This document shows positions 1-9,062 of a stretch of 45,300 nucleotides of DNA, piece after piece; position 1 is the stretch's first letter; every line of letters starts with the position of its first letter. This DNA is from JBOHUC01 sp050733935 (GTDB taxonomy: Bacteria > Eisenbacteria > RBG-16-71-46 > DASYSL01), in assembly GCA_050733935.1 (NCBI GenBank), contig JBOHUC010000013.1, positions 1 to 45,300 on the forward strand, in the 5' to 3' direction. The position numbers were made by a program, and so were the translations under genes. The notes under the pieces were generated by a model. That model had not been told where the DNA came from. It was given only the letters and a program-made list of their open reading frames with translations, and searched no databases.

Positions 1-1427
1 AGCGACTCCTGTACAGCATCCCGAAGCCTGCGATCGCCCACGCGCTGTGAGAATCGAAGCGCGATCGTCGCCTGTCGCTCGTCGCCGCTTCGGATCGCCT
101 CGACGAGCGCCCGAACGACACCTGGAACCCGGAGGGCCTGCGACGCCGTCTCGGGCTCGGCCCATGGAGCCGAGAGCGAGGCACGAAAGGCCGCGACGTA
201 GCGCCGGTGGAGCCGGTAGATCACGAAAATCCAAACCGCTGCCGCGAGCGCGGTCAGAACGCCGACGATGCGCACGTCGACTCCCATCGCGCGCAGCGTG
301 ACGACGAGCAGAAGTCCCGCGAGCGCATCGGCTCCGCGCTCGACGAGCACGTCGAGCACCGGTTTCACCTGGCGCCGTTCCGGCGGCCGGAGCGCGAGGA
401 AATAAATCTCGGACGCAGGCTTGCCGAACGTCTGGAACAGAATTCCCTGCGCCCAGCGCATGGCGAGCGCAATCGGCCAGATCGGAACGAGCAGGAGCCC
501 GACCCCGAAGACGAACATCGAGGCGGGCTGGAGCGCGCTCGACGGACCGAGCCCGACACGGCGCAGCACGGCACCGGCGAATCCGAACTGGACGACGAGC
601 GCGAGCGCCTGAAGCCCCGCATAGAAGCCGCCCAGGAAACGCGCGAGCTCGGCGTCCGTCGGATAGATCTTCTGCGCCAGGAACTTGAACTGGAAGTCGA
701 CCAGGGTCGAGATCAGGACCGCGAGGCCGACCGCGGCCGCGAGATGTCGCAGGTACGAGGACTCGGCGAACGCCTTCCAGCGCGGAGCCGAGGCCGCGGC
801 CTGCGCGATGAGGGGCTTCGACGGAACCCGTCGCGCGAGCAGGAAGCTCCATCCGCGGACGACGACGAGCAGGCCAAAGAGCACCCACAAGAGCCCCTGG
901 GTGTGGATCCGACTCGCACCCCAGCTCGCGAATGCACCGCCGGCAATGCCCCCGAGGAGCCCGAAGCCCGAGAGCACCGGAAACAGAACGCGCGCGCGCC
1001 GGCTGTCCCAGACGTCGAGGGCTCCGATCCAGAAGTGCGAGAGAAGGAGCATCGCCTGGCTTCCCGCCCAGACGTAGAAGACGGCCGGCAGCCAGTCGGC
1101 GCCGCGCGACTTGAGCAGGGCCGCAGCGAGGCTCGCCGCGATCGCCACGTACTGGCCGACGTCGGCAACCGTCGTGCCCGAGAGGCGCCGGGCGAACCGG
1201 GCGTCGAGGGCTAGGAGACCCAGCGAGGCGAGCGCGACCGCCACGTACCCGTACGGGAGCGCGAGTGCCCCGTAGGAGGAGATGAACATCGAGTCGCGGA
1301 GGACCTTGACGATCGTGTAGGCGCCAAGGAGGGTCGCGATCTGGGCGCCCATGAGCCAGAGAACCGCCGCCTCGCCGGGTTCCAAATCGAAATGACGCTT
1401 GATCGTGGCGGGAATGCTCAGGGCCAT
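1..1427 (-). CDS. Npt/TLC-type nucleotide transporter-like membrane protein (3' end cut by window)
   Basis: The frame starts at ATG 1427 and is still open at base 1, giving about 475 residues. An AGAGG lies about 8 bases before the start. The protein begins with a short cytoplasmic stretch and then has about twelve hydrophobic segments up to about residue 405. The first segment carries VKVLRDSMFI, comparable to LLKTIREPLVL in the transporter at 6381-7907. Near the end of the membrane part, LALRPPERRQVKPVLDV matches the LFLPTSREAKYKGKQ region of that second transporter. The family (TLC ATP/ADP carriers and their MFS-like Npt1/Npt2 relatives) exchanges nucleotides in intracellular bacteria; in free-living bacteria its substrate is mostly unknown. 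After the membrane part comes a soluble tail (ALVEAIRSGDERQATIALRF) that looks like the start of HEAT-type repeats. The gene diverges from the operon at 1647. The family is fairly sure, the substrate is not. Confidence 0.75.
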   Translation of the reverse strand, partial: MALSIPATIKRHFDLEPGEAAVLWLMGAQIATLLGAYTIVKVLRDSMFISSYGALALPYGYVAVALASLGLLALDARFARRLSGTTVADVGQYVAIAASLAAALLKSRGADWLPAVFYVWAGSQAMLLLSHFWIGALDVWDSRRARVLFPVLSGFGLLGGIAGGAFASWGASRIHTQGLLWVLFGLLVVVRGWSFLLARRVPSKPLIAQAAASAPRWKAFAESSYLRHLAAAVGLAVLISTLVDFQFKFLAQKIYPTDAELARFLGGFYAGLQALALVVQFGFAGAVLRRVGLGPSSALQPASMFVFGVGLLLVPIWPIALAMRWAQGILFQTFGKPASEIYFLALRPPERRQVKPVLDVLVERGADALAGLLLVVTLRAMGVDVRIVGVLTALAAAVWIFVIYRLHRRYVAAFRASLSAPWAEPETASQALRVPGVVRALVEAIRSGDERQATIALRFSQRVGDRRLRDAVQES

Positions 1428-1646
1428 TCGTAACCTCTGTTCCGGTAGCGATTTGTAATTTAGTGGGTGCCGGGCCCACCGGGTTTGAGTGTAATGAAGG
1501 AGGCCTGCCCCAGGCCGACGAAGTTTCGAGGACCCGGTCTCCGGGTGAAGGGTTGTCGTCTCGATCCTCCACCTCCTGCCGCCACCGGGTTCATTCAAGG
1601 CGTTTTTCTTGATCCGTGGAATTCGCGGGATCGAAGGATCCGACGA
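1428..1646. other. Divergent intergenic region
   Basis: This 219-base gap separates the divergent transporter (minus) from the Omp85 operon (plus), so it must hold promoters for both. The only AT-rich patch is ATTTGTAATTTAG near 1451-1463, about 25 bases upstream of the minus-strand start. I cannot assign clean -35/-10 boxes in either direction. Confidence 0.4.
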
Positions 1647-3062
1647 ATGACCGATGGCTTTCTCGTTTCACATCCGGCAATCCGCCCACTTTGGGCGGCC
1701 GCATCGAGGATGGCAGCTCTGGCGCTCGCGATTGCGCTGTTCGGAGCCCTCTTCCCCCCGGCCGCGGTGGCCGCGCCCGCGCCGGCCGTGGACGCGCCCG
1801 ACCCGCCGGCCGGGCCCGCGTTCGGCGATTCCGGATGGGTGGCGCCCATTCCGGCGGACAGTCTCGCGGGCGACCCGACCAAGCCCGGACCGCGCGTTGC
1901 ACCGCGTGACCACGAGCCGCTCGGCGAGACCATTCTTCGCACTCCGTTTCGCATTCTGTTCCTTCCGCTTCGTGTCGTGGCCCTCGGTCTCGAGGAAGTC
2001 GCGGGGCTCGCGGAGCCGTACGTCGCGCCGTCCACGATGCCGCGGGAGCCGAAGGACTGGAGAATCACACCGCTCTTTACGATCTCGGGCTCCGCGGGCC
2101 CGGGCGTCGGAGTGGGCATCCGGCGGAGCATCGACCCGCAGCACGACGCCGCAGTGAGCCTCGCCGGCGGCTGGTCGCTTCACGACACGCGGCGGGTGAG
2201 GCTCCGAGCGAACTGGGGCAATCCGCACGACGTGCCGGGGTTCGCGCTGGGCGGCGATTACGCGTTCCGCCCGAATCGCAAGTTCTACGGGATCGGGAAT
2301 TTCTCGAACGCGAACGACCAGTCGATCTTCCTCGAGGAGAGCGGCGCGCTCCGGCTTGCGATCCTGTTCGGCCGCCGGGCCGATCGACAGTTCCGTCTGC
2401 TCGGAGGCGTCGGCACGACGAGCGCGCGGCGCGGCTACAACGGGAGCCCGGGCGTCCTCGACGTATTCCCCGAGGATCAGGTCCCGTTCATGCTCGATGC
2501 GACCCAGATCTACTCGTACGGCGTGGGGGCCGACCTCGCGAGCGTGGACGACATGCGGGACCCTTCGGTCGGAGTCCACGCCCGCGCCGAGGTCGAAGAG
2601 GTTCGGTCGTTCAACGACAGTGAGATCAACTTCCGGCGCTGGCACCTCGAAGCCCGCGCCTATGTGCCCGTGTTCTCGAAGCGCCGCGTGCTCGCGTTCC
2701 GCGGGCTCCATCAGATCGTGGACCCCTCGGGCGATCCCTCCACGATTCCCTTCTACTACCTGCCGGAGTCGAGCGACGACGGTCGGTTCGCCGCGTACAA
2801 GGCGCACCGCTTCAGCGACCGGCACCTCCTGATCGGTCACGCCGAGTACCGGTGGCGGATCTGGGACCGGCTGTGGGCGCTCGCCCAGGCCGAGATTGCG
2901 GAGGTCGCCGGAGCGTCCGATCAGATCCGGATCGCGGACGTGCACGAGTCGTACGGCGGCGGTCTGCGGTACGCGATGACCGATCGCTCGATGGCGCGGC
3001 TCTCGATCGCGTCGGGCGCCGAAGGCCTCGTGATCTTCATCTCGCTCAAGGAGGACTTCTGA
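1647..3062 (+). CDS. Omp85/BamA-TamA family outer membrane beta-barrel protein
   Basis: The product has 471 residues. I chose ATG 1647 because AAGGA lies 8 bases upstream; the frame is open back to 1467 but that part is Pro/Arg-rich and has no ribosome site. Residues about 22-43 (MAALALAIALFGALFPPAAV) form a signal peptide. The rest is rich in alternating polar/hydrophobic strands with many Gly, Tyr and Arg, and the chain ends in Phe (SLKEDF), as outer membrane barrels do. The pattern fits the bacterial surface antigen (D15) barrel domain. The length leaves no room for the usual series of POTRA domains, only about 100 residues of N-terminal linker. It is the first gene of an operon: its stop overlaps the start of the kinase-like gene (TGATG). 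A role in exporting or inserting something across the outer membrane is an inference from the fold. Confidence 0.75.
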   Translation: MTDGFLVSHPAIRPLWAAASRMAALALAIALFGALFPPAAVAAPAPAVDAPDPPAGPAFGDSGWVAPIPADSLAGDPTKPGPRVAPRDHEPLGETILRTPFRILFLPLRVVALGLEEVAGLAEPYVAPSTMPREPKDWRITPLFTISGSAGPGVGVGIRRSIDPQHDAAVSLAGGWSLHDTRRVRLRANWGNPHDVPGFALGGDYAFRPNRKFYGIGNFSNANDQSIFLEESGALRLAILFGRRADRQFRLLGGVGTTSARRGYNGSPGVLDVFPEDQVPFMLDATQIYSYGVGADLASVDDMRDPSVGVHARAEVEEVRSFNDSEINFRRWHLEARAYVPVFSKRRVLAFRGLHQIVDPSGDPSTIPFYYLPESSDDGRFAAYKAHRFSDRHLLIGHAEYRWRIWDRLWALAQAEIAEVAGASDQIRIADVHESYGGGLRYAMTDRSMARLSIASGAEGLVIFISLKEDF

Positions 3063-4744
3063 TGCGCACCTCGCGAGTCGTTCTCCGGACGCTGTTCGCG
3101 TCTCTCCTCGGGATGGCGGTCGTGGGCCCGGCCGCGGCGGATCCACCGAATTCGCCGGACTCGAGCGCCACCCGCTACCGTCCGCAGACCTGGACCGATC
3201 ACGACGCGCGGCCGATCCGCGAGCCCGAGGAGCGCGAGAAGAACCTCATGGGCCATCAATTCCGCGAGGCCGTCGTCGAGCCGCTGTCGCACGCGTTCGA
3301 CATTCCCGACAAGCTCCTTTGGCTCGTGGACGCCTTCGGCGCCGACACGGAGGAGGAGGGCGCGAACGTGAACAAGTTCGACGAGGTGCCGAACTCCTCG
3401 TGGTTCACGAATCGCAACCACGTCCGCGCGCTCACGTCCGACGAGATCCGGAAGGGTCCGATTGGGTCGGACCTCCGGCCGGTTCCGCCGTACACGATCA
3501 AGTCGTACAAGAAGTCGGGAGTGAATCCCGGGTTCAACATCAAGGACGCGGCGGACAAGCGATGGGTCGTGAAGCTCGACCCGCCCTCCCATCCGCAGCT
3601 CGGCTCGGGCGCGGACGCGGTCGTGAGCCGTCTTCTCTATGCGGCCGGGTACAACCTGCCGCACGACGTTCCGTTCACTTTCCGGCGCGACGAGCTCGAG
3701 ATCGACGACGACCTCGCGAAGGGCGTCGAAGGGGATCCGCCGCTCACCGCGGCGTTGCTCGACTCCATGCTCGTGCGCGGAGCCGTCAAAGACGGTAAGC
3801 ACTACGCGCAGGCGAGTCTCTTTCTCGAGGGGACGCCGATCGGCCACATCGACATGCGCGGCCGGCGCCCCGACGATCCGAACGATCTCCATTCGCACAA
3901 GAACCGGCGGGAGCTGCGCGGACTCTACGTGCTCATGTCCTGGCTCGGAAGCTGGGACACGAAGGATCACCAGTCGCTCGACACGTTCATCGAGAACGGC
4001 GAGGACTCGACAGGCTACGTGCGCCATCACCTGCTCGACGTGGGAGCGGCGCTCGGCGCGGCGGCGGAGGGTCCGAAAGCCGTGCCGTACGGCTACGAAA
4101 ACCGGATCGACTGGGGCTGGACGATGCGACGGCTGTTCAGCCTGGGCTTCGCGACCGAGCCGTGGCGGCGCACCGAACAGGTGACCGGTATCCCGTCGGT
4201 CGGGAACTTCGAGTCCGACGTCTACGAGCCGCAGAAGTTCAAGCCGCTCCAGCCGCATCCCGCGTTCCGCGAGCGCACGGACCGGGACGACTACTGGGGC
4301 GCGAAGATCGTCGCGAGCTTCAGCGACGTCCAGATCGAGGCGGCGATCGACGCCGCCGGCTACGAGGACCCGCGCGCGAAACCGCTCCTGCTCGATCTCC
4401 TGAAGCGCAGGCGCGACAAGGTCGCCCGCTACTGGTTCGGGGTCGTGGCGCCGCTCGACTACTTTCACGTCGACGGTTCCGTCCTGCGATTCCGCGATCT
4501 CGCGGTCGACCGGAAGCTCGAAGGCCCGCGCTCCTACGAAGCGCGGATCGACTCCAGGGAGGGCCATCTGGAGACGGATCATCTGCTGCTTCAGGAGAAC
4601 GCGCTCGTGCTCGATCAGCTCGGCGCCGAACCCACGCACATCGTCCTCGAGCTTGCGATCGCAGGCCGTGATGCGAAACCGGCCACCGTCGAACTGCGAA
4701 AGGAGAACGGCGCTTGGAAAGTCGCATCGGTCAGTCACGGATGA
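3062..4744 (+). CDS. Secreted protein with kinase-like catalytic motifs, function unknown
   Basis: The product has 560 residues. The start is ATG 3062, overlapping the previous stop, with AAGGAGG at 3047-3053. Residues 1-26 are a signal peptide ending in AAA. I do not recognise a named family, but the middle reads like a protein-kinase-type fold: a strand with VVKLDP (Lys171, possible ATP lysine), a helix GADAVVSRLLYAAGYNLP (183-200), then SWLGSWDTKDHQSLD (293-307) resembling the DxKxxN catalytic loop with Gln304 in place of Asn, and HHLLDVGAALG (322-332) resembling the DFG metal-binding turn (Asp326). FAM20/CotH-like exported kinases share this spacing in outline. The kinase idea is inference from motifs only; the Asn-to-Gln change could mean weak or no activity. 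It is co-transcribed with an outer membrane barrel and a phosphoesterase. Confidence 0.6.
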   Translation: MRTSRVVLRTLFASLLGMAVVGPAAADPPNSPDSSATRYRPQTWTDHDARPIREPEEREKNLMGHQFREAVVEPLSHAFDIPDKLLWLVDAFGADTEEEGANVNKFDEVPNSSWFTNRNHVRALTSDEIRKGPIGSDLRPVPPYTIKSYKKSGVNPGFNIKDAADKRWVVKLDPPSHPQLGSGADAVVSRLLYAAGYNLPHDVPFTFRRDELEIDDDLAKGVEGDPPLTAALLDSMLVRGAVKDGKHYAQASLFLEGTPIGHIDMRGRRPDDPNDLHSHKNRRELRGLYVLMSWLGSWDTKDHQSLDTFIENGEDSTGYVRHHLLDVGAALGAAAEGPKAVPYGYENRIDWGWTMRRLFSLGFATEPWRRTEQVTGIPSVGNFESDVYEPQKFKPLQPHPAFRERTDRDDYWGAKIVASFSDVQIEAAIDAAGYEDPRAKPLLLDLLKRRRDKVARYWFGVVAPLDYFHVDGSVLRFRDLAVDRKLEGPRSYEARIDSREGHLETDHLLLQENALVLDQLGAEPTHIVLELAIAGRDAKPATVELRKENGAWKVASVSHG

Positions 4745-6357
4745 GCCGGCGATCCCCGACGAATCGGGCGCCTGGGCGCGATCGCGTGTCCACGGCCGCG
4801 CTCCTCCTGAGCGGGCTCGTGGCGCTCGCCTGTGCGGTGGTCGCGCCGGGGTGTGCGCGCGTTGAGAAGCTCTCGTTCGTCGATCCGGTCGCGCGCGTCG
4901 TGCCGGACGAGATCGTCGCGGCGGAGGATTCGGCGCAGCGGGCCTCCGGCGTCGGGGCGACCCCTGCGGACCGCCCCGCGGACGCGCTGCGCGCGATGTT
5001 CGCCGATACGCTGATCGGATTCGTGCCCGGCACCGCGGATTCGGCGCGGCGGTACCTGGGCCGCCTGCGGAGCGGCTACGTGGTCGATACGCTCAACGTC
5101 GTCGTCATGGGAGACAACCGGCCGTCCTACCGCTCGAGCCGGCTGCGTCCGAACACGACCGCGATCCGGAACATCGCCACGCTCAATCCCGTGAACTGGA
5201 TCAAGGGAATCGTCAACATCCCGATTCTCCTCGTGAAAGGGACGATCCCCGACTTCGCGCTCTGGCGCGACATTCCGTCGCTCATCACGAAGTCGCCGTC
5301 CTACGGCCGTGAGACGCAGGTGATGAAAGCCATTCTCGCGCGCGCCGATTCGCTCGAGGGGGCCGGCAAGGAGATCGCCGCCGTCATCAACTCGGGCGAC
5401 CTGGTCAAGGACGGACGCTACGCGGCGCACTGGGAACGGTTTTTGACGATCACGCGACCCCTCTACGAGCGCGTCCCGTACTTCCCGATTGCGGGCAACC
5501 ACGAGCGCACGGACGATTCGACGGGCCTTGCGAACTGGCATACGGCGACCGGGCTTCCGATCAAGAGCAATCTGCTCCACTACTGCTTCGACTCGACCGA
5601 CGGGTGGGTGCGCTTCATCGCGCTCGATTCGAACCCGATGACCGACCCCAAGCACTACTGGTCGCGGGAAGACGAGATCGCGGCGACGAACGAACAGATC
5701 ACGTGGATGATCGCGCGGCTCAAGGAGCACAAGGGGCCCGCCCTCGTCTTCATGCACCATCCGCCGTTCTGCCTCGGATTTCACCGGACGGAGTGGGAGT
5801 CGGACAGTGTCCTGTACAACCGCCGCCTCGAGATGGTCGATGCGCTGCGCGAAGCCGGCCTCTCGGTGATGGCCGCCGGTCACGAACATGCCTACGAGCG
5901 CGCGCTCCTGACCTGCGGGGAGTCGGTGCTCATCTGCCTGGTCGCGGGCGGCGCGGGAAGCCCGCTCCACGCGGTCGCGACCGGCCAGCAGGCCGCCTCG
6001 ATGTTCGCCGCCTACGACATCCCGGGTTGCGAGTTCAAACCCGAGAACGTGTTCGCGAGCGTGTCGTTCCACTACGTGCTGCTTCGCTTCTGGTACGGAG
6101 GCGGAGACCTGCACACGTATGCCGTGGATCAGAACGGGGACGACACGCTGATCGATCACATCCAGATCGATCTCAAACGGTTTGGCGTTCCGAAGATCGA
6201 CCAGCAAAAGATGCCGATCCCGACCGAGGGTCCGGCCCAGCCGCCACCCGCGGAAGAGACAGCGGCCGGACGCGTGACCGCGTCCAGCGACTCGGCCAAG
6301 ACGGTCAAACCCGTGACCGCACCCTCGTCGAAACCCTCATCCGGCACGCGTCGCTAG
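4741..6357 (+). CDS. Exported calcineurin-like metallophosphoesterase
   Basis: The product has 538 residues. ATG 4741 overlaps the previous stop by ATGA. Residues 17-38 are a hydrophobic export signal ending VVAPGC; Cys38 could be lipidated, but Pro at -2 makes the lipobox poor. The metal-binding motifs of the calcineurin/purple acid phosphatase superfamily are in order: GDNRP (124-128), NSGD (217-220), GNHE (252-255), MHHPPF (337-342) and AGHEHAYER (378-386). The first motif has GDN in place of the usual DxH. A Thr/Ser/Pro-rich tail of about 50 residues follows the domain. The enzyme should hydrolyse a phosphomonoester or diester outside the cytoplasm. With the kinase-like protein before it, it may form an opposing pair, which is inference. 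The family call is firm, the substrate unknown. Confidence 0.85.
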   Translation: MSRRSPTNRAPGRDRVSTAALLLSGLVALACAVVAPGCARVEKLSFVDPVARVVPDEIVAAEDSAQRASGVGATPADRPADALRAMFADTLIGFVPGTADSARRYLGRLRSGYVVDTLNVVVMGDNRPSYRSSRLRPNTTAIRNIATLNPVNWIKGIVNIPILLVKGTIPDFALWRDIPSLITKSPSYGRETQVMKAILARADSLEGAGKEIAAVINSGDLVKDGRYAAHWERFLTITRPLYERVPYFPIAGNHERTDDSTGLANWHTATGLPIKSNLLHYCFDSTDGWVRFIALDSNPMTDPKHYWSREDEIAATNEQITWMIARLKEHKGPALVFMHHPPFCLGFHRTEWESDSVLYNRRLEMVDALREAGLSVMAAGHEHAYERALLTCGESVLICLVAGGAGSPLHAVATGQQAASMFAAYDIPGCEFKPENVFASVSFHYVLLRFWYGGGDLHTYAVDQNGDDTLIDHIQIDLKRFGVPKIDQQKMPIPTEGPAQPPPAEETAAGRVTASSDSAKTVKPVTAPSSKPSSGTRR

Positions 6358-6380
6358 CGACGGCCAGTGCGAGGTATCGA

Positions 6381-7907
6381 ATGAACGGTTCCCAACCTTC
6401 CGCTGCCGCGGCTACCGCGGGCTCCGTGCGCCCCGCTGCGACGGGGCCGCGGGGCCCGCTCGATGCGCTCCTCAACGTGTTCTCGGACGTCCGGCCGGGC
6501 GAGGGCCTCACGGCCTTGCTCATGCTCATCAACGTCTTCCTGCTGCTCTCGAGCTACTACCTTCTCAAGACGATTCGCGAGCCGCTGGTCCTCGCCGCGG
6601 AGGGGGGCGGCGCCGAGATCAAGAGCTATGCATCCGCCGGCATCGCCGTCCTCCTCATCCTGCTCGTCCCGCTTTACGGGGCCATCGCGTCCCGCGTCTC
6701 GCGCGTGCCGCTGGTGAACGGCGTCACGGGCTTCTTTATCGCGTGTCTCGTCCTCTTCTTCGTCTGGGCGCGCGCGGTCGGCGTTCCCGGGACGCCGCCC
6801 GAAGGAGGCGAAGCCGCACAGGCCGCCGCGGCCGTGGGCGCCGGGCAGCTCGCGCTCGGCGTCTCGTTCTTCATCTGGGTGGGTATCTTCAACCTGATGA
6901 TCATCGCGCAGTTCTGGGCGTTCGCGAACGACATCTACACGGTCCAGCAGGGAAAGCGCTTGTTCGCGATCATCGCGTTCGGCGCGTCGCTCGGCGCGAT
7001 CGCCGGTGCGCGCGCGGCCGAGACACTGATCGAGCGGATCGGGCTCTATCCGCTCATGGCGATCGCGGCCGTGCTCCTCTTCGCGTGCATGTTCCTGACG
7101 AACGTCGTCCATCTGCGGGAAAAGCGCCGCGCCGCCGACCGGCCCGCCGCCGCGCCGGAGGAGGCAGGCGCCTCGTCCGCAAAGGGGGGCGATGCCGGGG
7201 CCCCGGCGGCCGCGAAGCCCGACGAAAAGGCGGATCCCGACGCGCGGATCAGCGGACGGAACGGATTCTCCCTCGTGTTCGCGGACCGCTACCTGCTCGT
7301 GATCGCGCTCCTCATGCTGACGCTCAATCTCGTGAACTCGACCGGCGAGTACATCCTAGGAGAGACCCTGACGAACATCGGGCAGGCGCGCGTGCAGCAG
7401 GGACAGCTCGCCGAAGCGGATGTGGGGTCGTGGATCGGGGCGTTCTACGGCAACTACTTCTTCTGGGTGAATCTCGTCTCGGCCGTCATCCAGGGCTTCT
7501 TCGTCTCGCGTGTGATCAAGCTCATCGGCGTGCGCGGGTCGCTCCTCGTGCTGCCGTTCGTCGCGCTCGGCGCTTATGCGACGCTCGCCCTCATTCCGCT
7601 CCTGCCGATCATTCGGGGCGTCAAGATCGCCGAGAACTCGCTCGACTACTCGCTCAACAACACGGCCCGACAGACGCTGTTCCTGCCCACGTCACGCGAG
7701 GCAAAATACAAGGGCAAGCAGGCCGTCGATACCTTCTTCGTGCGGTTGGGGGACGTGGTGTCCGCCGGGCTCGTCTTCGCCGGGACGACCTGGCTCATGC
7801 TCAAACCGCAGGGGTTCGCGCTCGTGAACGTGGCGCTCGTCCTCGTGTGGCTCGGGCTCGCGTTCTGGATCGGCCGCGCGTTCCAGGTGAAGTCGGGCGA
7901 GCGTTAG
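6381..7907 (+). CDS. Npt1/Npt2 (TLC)-type nucleotide transporter-like membrane protein
   Basis: The product has 508 residues from ATG 6381, with GAGG at 6371-6374. It has about twelve hydrophobic segments and the family-typical opening YYLLKTIREPLVLA in the first one. A cytoplasmic loop of about 50 residues rich in Ala, Pro and Lys (around 248-296) splits the two halves. The last third contains TARQTLFLPTSREAKYKGKQ, a conserved loop of this family. Relatives in Rickettsia and Chlamydia exchange ATP/ADP or other nucleotides; for free-living bacteria no substrate is known to me. The gene lies 23 bases after the phosphoesterase and ends the operon. A second, divergent member of the same family begins at 1427, so the locus is flanked by two paralogues. 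The downstream gene is convergent with only 3 bases between the stops. Confidence 0.8.
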   Translation: MNGSQPSAAAATAGSVRPAATGPRGPLDALLNVFSDVRPGEGLTALLMLINVFLLLSSYYLLKTIREPLVLAAEGGGAEIKSYASAGIAVLLILLVPLYGAIASRVSRVPLVNGVTGFFIACLVLFFVWARAVGVPGTPPEGGEAAQAAAAVGAGQLALGVSFFIWVGIFNLMIIAQFWAFANDIYTVQQGKRLFAIIAFGASLGAIAGARAAETLIERIGLYPLMAIAAVLLFACMFLTNVVHLREKRRAADRPAAAPEEAGASSAKGGDAGAPAAAKPDEKADPDARISGRNGFSLVFADRYLLVIALLMLTLNLVNSTGEYILGETLTNIGQARVQQGQLAEADVGSWIGAFYGNYFFWVNLVSAVIQGFFVSRVIKLIGVRGSLLVLPFVALGAYATLALIPLLPIIRGVKIAENSLDYSLNNTARQTLFLPTSREAKYKGKQAVDTFFVRLGDVVSAGLVFAGTTWLMLKPQGFALVNVALVLVWLGLAFWIGRAFQVKSGER

Positions 7908-7910
7908 GCT

Positions 7911-9062
7911 CTAGCGAGCTTCCGACGCGGGCGCCGGCGAGGCATTCCAGTCGTCCGCCACGGTGCGTCCCGCACCGTACGACTGGAACAGCTTGCCCCA
8001 GCCGCTCTCGAGGATCTTCTCGACGCGCGGCTTGCCGACGAACGGATACCAGTACGCATCGTGGTACAGGCGGGACGCCGCGTATGCCCAGGGGACGATC
8101 GGCGTGCGCAGGAGGAAGTGTTCGAGCGGCTTGAGCGGTCCCCAGTAGATGAGCTTCTGGCCGCGCGAGGCGAGCGTGTCCTCGTGCGGCGAGAACTGGA
8201 GGTTCACGCCCTTCACGTCGTCGCCCAAGATCTCGATCTCGGACGGATTGCCGACGCCGAGCCCGGACTCGTGCGCGAGGCGGATGAACTTGAGCCCCAT
8301 GGGATCGATCCCCATGAGCTTCGCGGCGATCGCATCGATCGCGACCATGTCGCGCGAGGCGAGGAGGAGGTTCGCGATCTTTGGACGCATCGCGCGCGGG
8401 CCCGGCCCGTCGCCGGCGACCGTGCCATCCATGACCGCGAAGAGGCCGGGATGTATCTCCTTCTGGATCGCGAGCAGGTCGACGAGCGTCTCGTGGATGA
8501 CCGCGTGCGTCCAGTGGCGGTTCTCCTGCAGCAACCCGCCGAACGCGTTCTTCATCGCCCCGGTCGTGGTCGTGAACACGTGCGTCTTGAGCGTCGGCAT
8601 GTGGATCACGCTCGAGCCGATCAGGCGCTGCGGCACGAGAATGCCCTTCGGGAACACGTCGTTGAGCACCCGCATCTTCGCCCGCGGCTCGTACTTCACC
8701 CAGCGGGTCGGCTTCTCGTTCAGGTAGGCGATCTCGACGCCGTAGCGATCGAGCACCGGCTGCAGGTTGTTGTTCACCGCCCCCACGCGGCAGTCGACCA
8801 CGACGGTGCGGTTCTGCGCCGCGTAGATGCGCTCGCGCGCATGTCCCTGCTCGAGGAGCTTCCCGATCACCGCGTCGAGCTGCCAGGGCGTGGTCGAGCA
8901 GGCCGGCATGTACACGTGCCAGGAGATGTTGATGCGCAGGGAGACCTCGGGCCCGACCGGCAGCGCCTCCTGGATCCCGGCGAGATCCATGACGCGCTTC
9001 GTGTCCTCGACGACGGTCTCGGGCTTCGTGAACAGAACGGCAACCTGGCTGCGGGGGGTCAT
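7911..9062 (-). CDS. DUF362 domain-containing protein
   Basis: The product has 383 residues from ATG 9062, which overlaps the stop of the upstream acyl-CoA dehydrogenase (ATGA). The sequence has the DUF362 layout: IAYLNEKPTRW and the central block SSVIHMPTLKTHVFTTTTG with AMKNAFGG, then MDGTVAGDGPGPR and a run ending KLMGIDPMGLKFI. Many DUF362 proteins carry a ferredoxin domain with clustered cysteines; this one has only scattered cysteines, so it is the domain-only form. The biochemical role of DUF362 is not established as far as I know. Being last in a six-gene fatty acyl-CoA oxidation operon suggests a role tied to that pathway, perhaps in electron transfer or cofactor handling, but this is a guess. 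Confidence 0.8.
   Translation of the reverse strand: MTPRSQVAVLFTKPETVVEDTKRVMDLAGIQEALPVGPEVSLRINISWHVYMPACSTTPWQLDAVIGKLLEQGHARERIYAAQNRTVVVDCRVGAVNNNLQPVLDRYGVEIAYLNEKPTRWVKYEPRAKMRVLNDVFPKGILVPQRLIGSSVIHMPTLKTHVFTTTTGAMKNAFGGLLQENRHWTHAVIHETLVDLLAIQKEIHPGLFAVMDGTVAGDGPGPRAMRPKIANLLLASRDMVAIDAIAAKLMGIDPMGLKFIRLAHESGLGVGNPSEIEILGDDVKGVNLQFSPHEDTLASRGQKLIYWGPLKPLEHFLLRTPIVPWAYAASRLYHDAYWYPFVGKPRVEKILESGWGKLFQSYGAGRTVADDWNASPAPASEAR

Noticed and set aside
207..1214. 335-codon plus-strand open frame at the left edge
   Set aside because: It is antisense to the transporter with its membrane helices and reads as charged low-complexity sequence.
2921..6207. Long minus-strand open frames (605 and 490 codons) opposite the kinase-like and phosphoesterase genes
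   Set aside because: They mirror real genes with signal peptides, ribosome sites and motifs, and have Arg/His/Asp-rich sequence with no recognisable fold.
7911..9062. Ferredoxin domain in the DUF362 protein
   Set aside because: No CxxCxxC cluster is present, only scattered cysteines.
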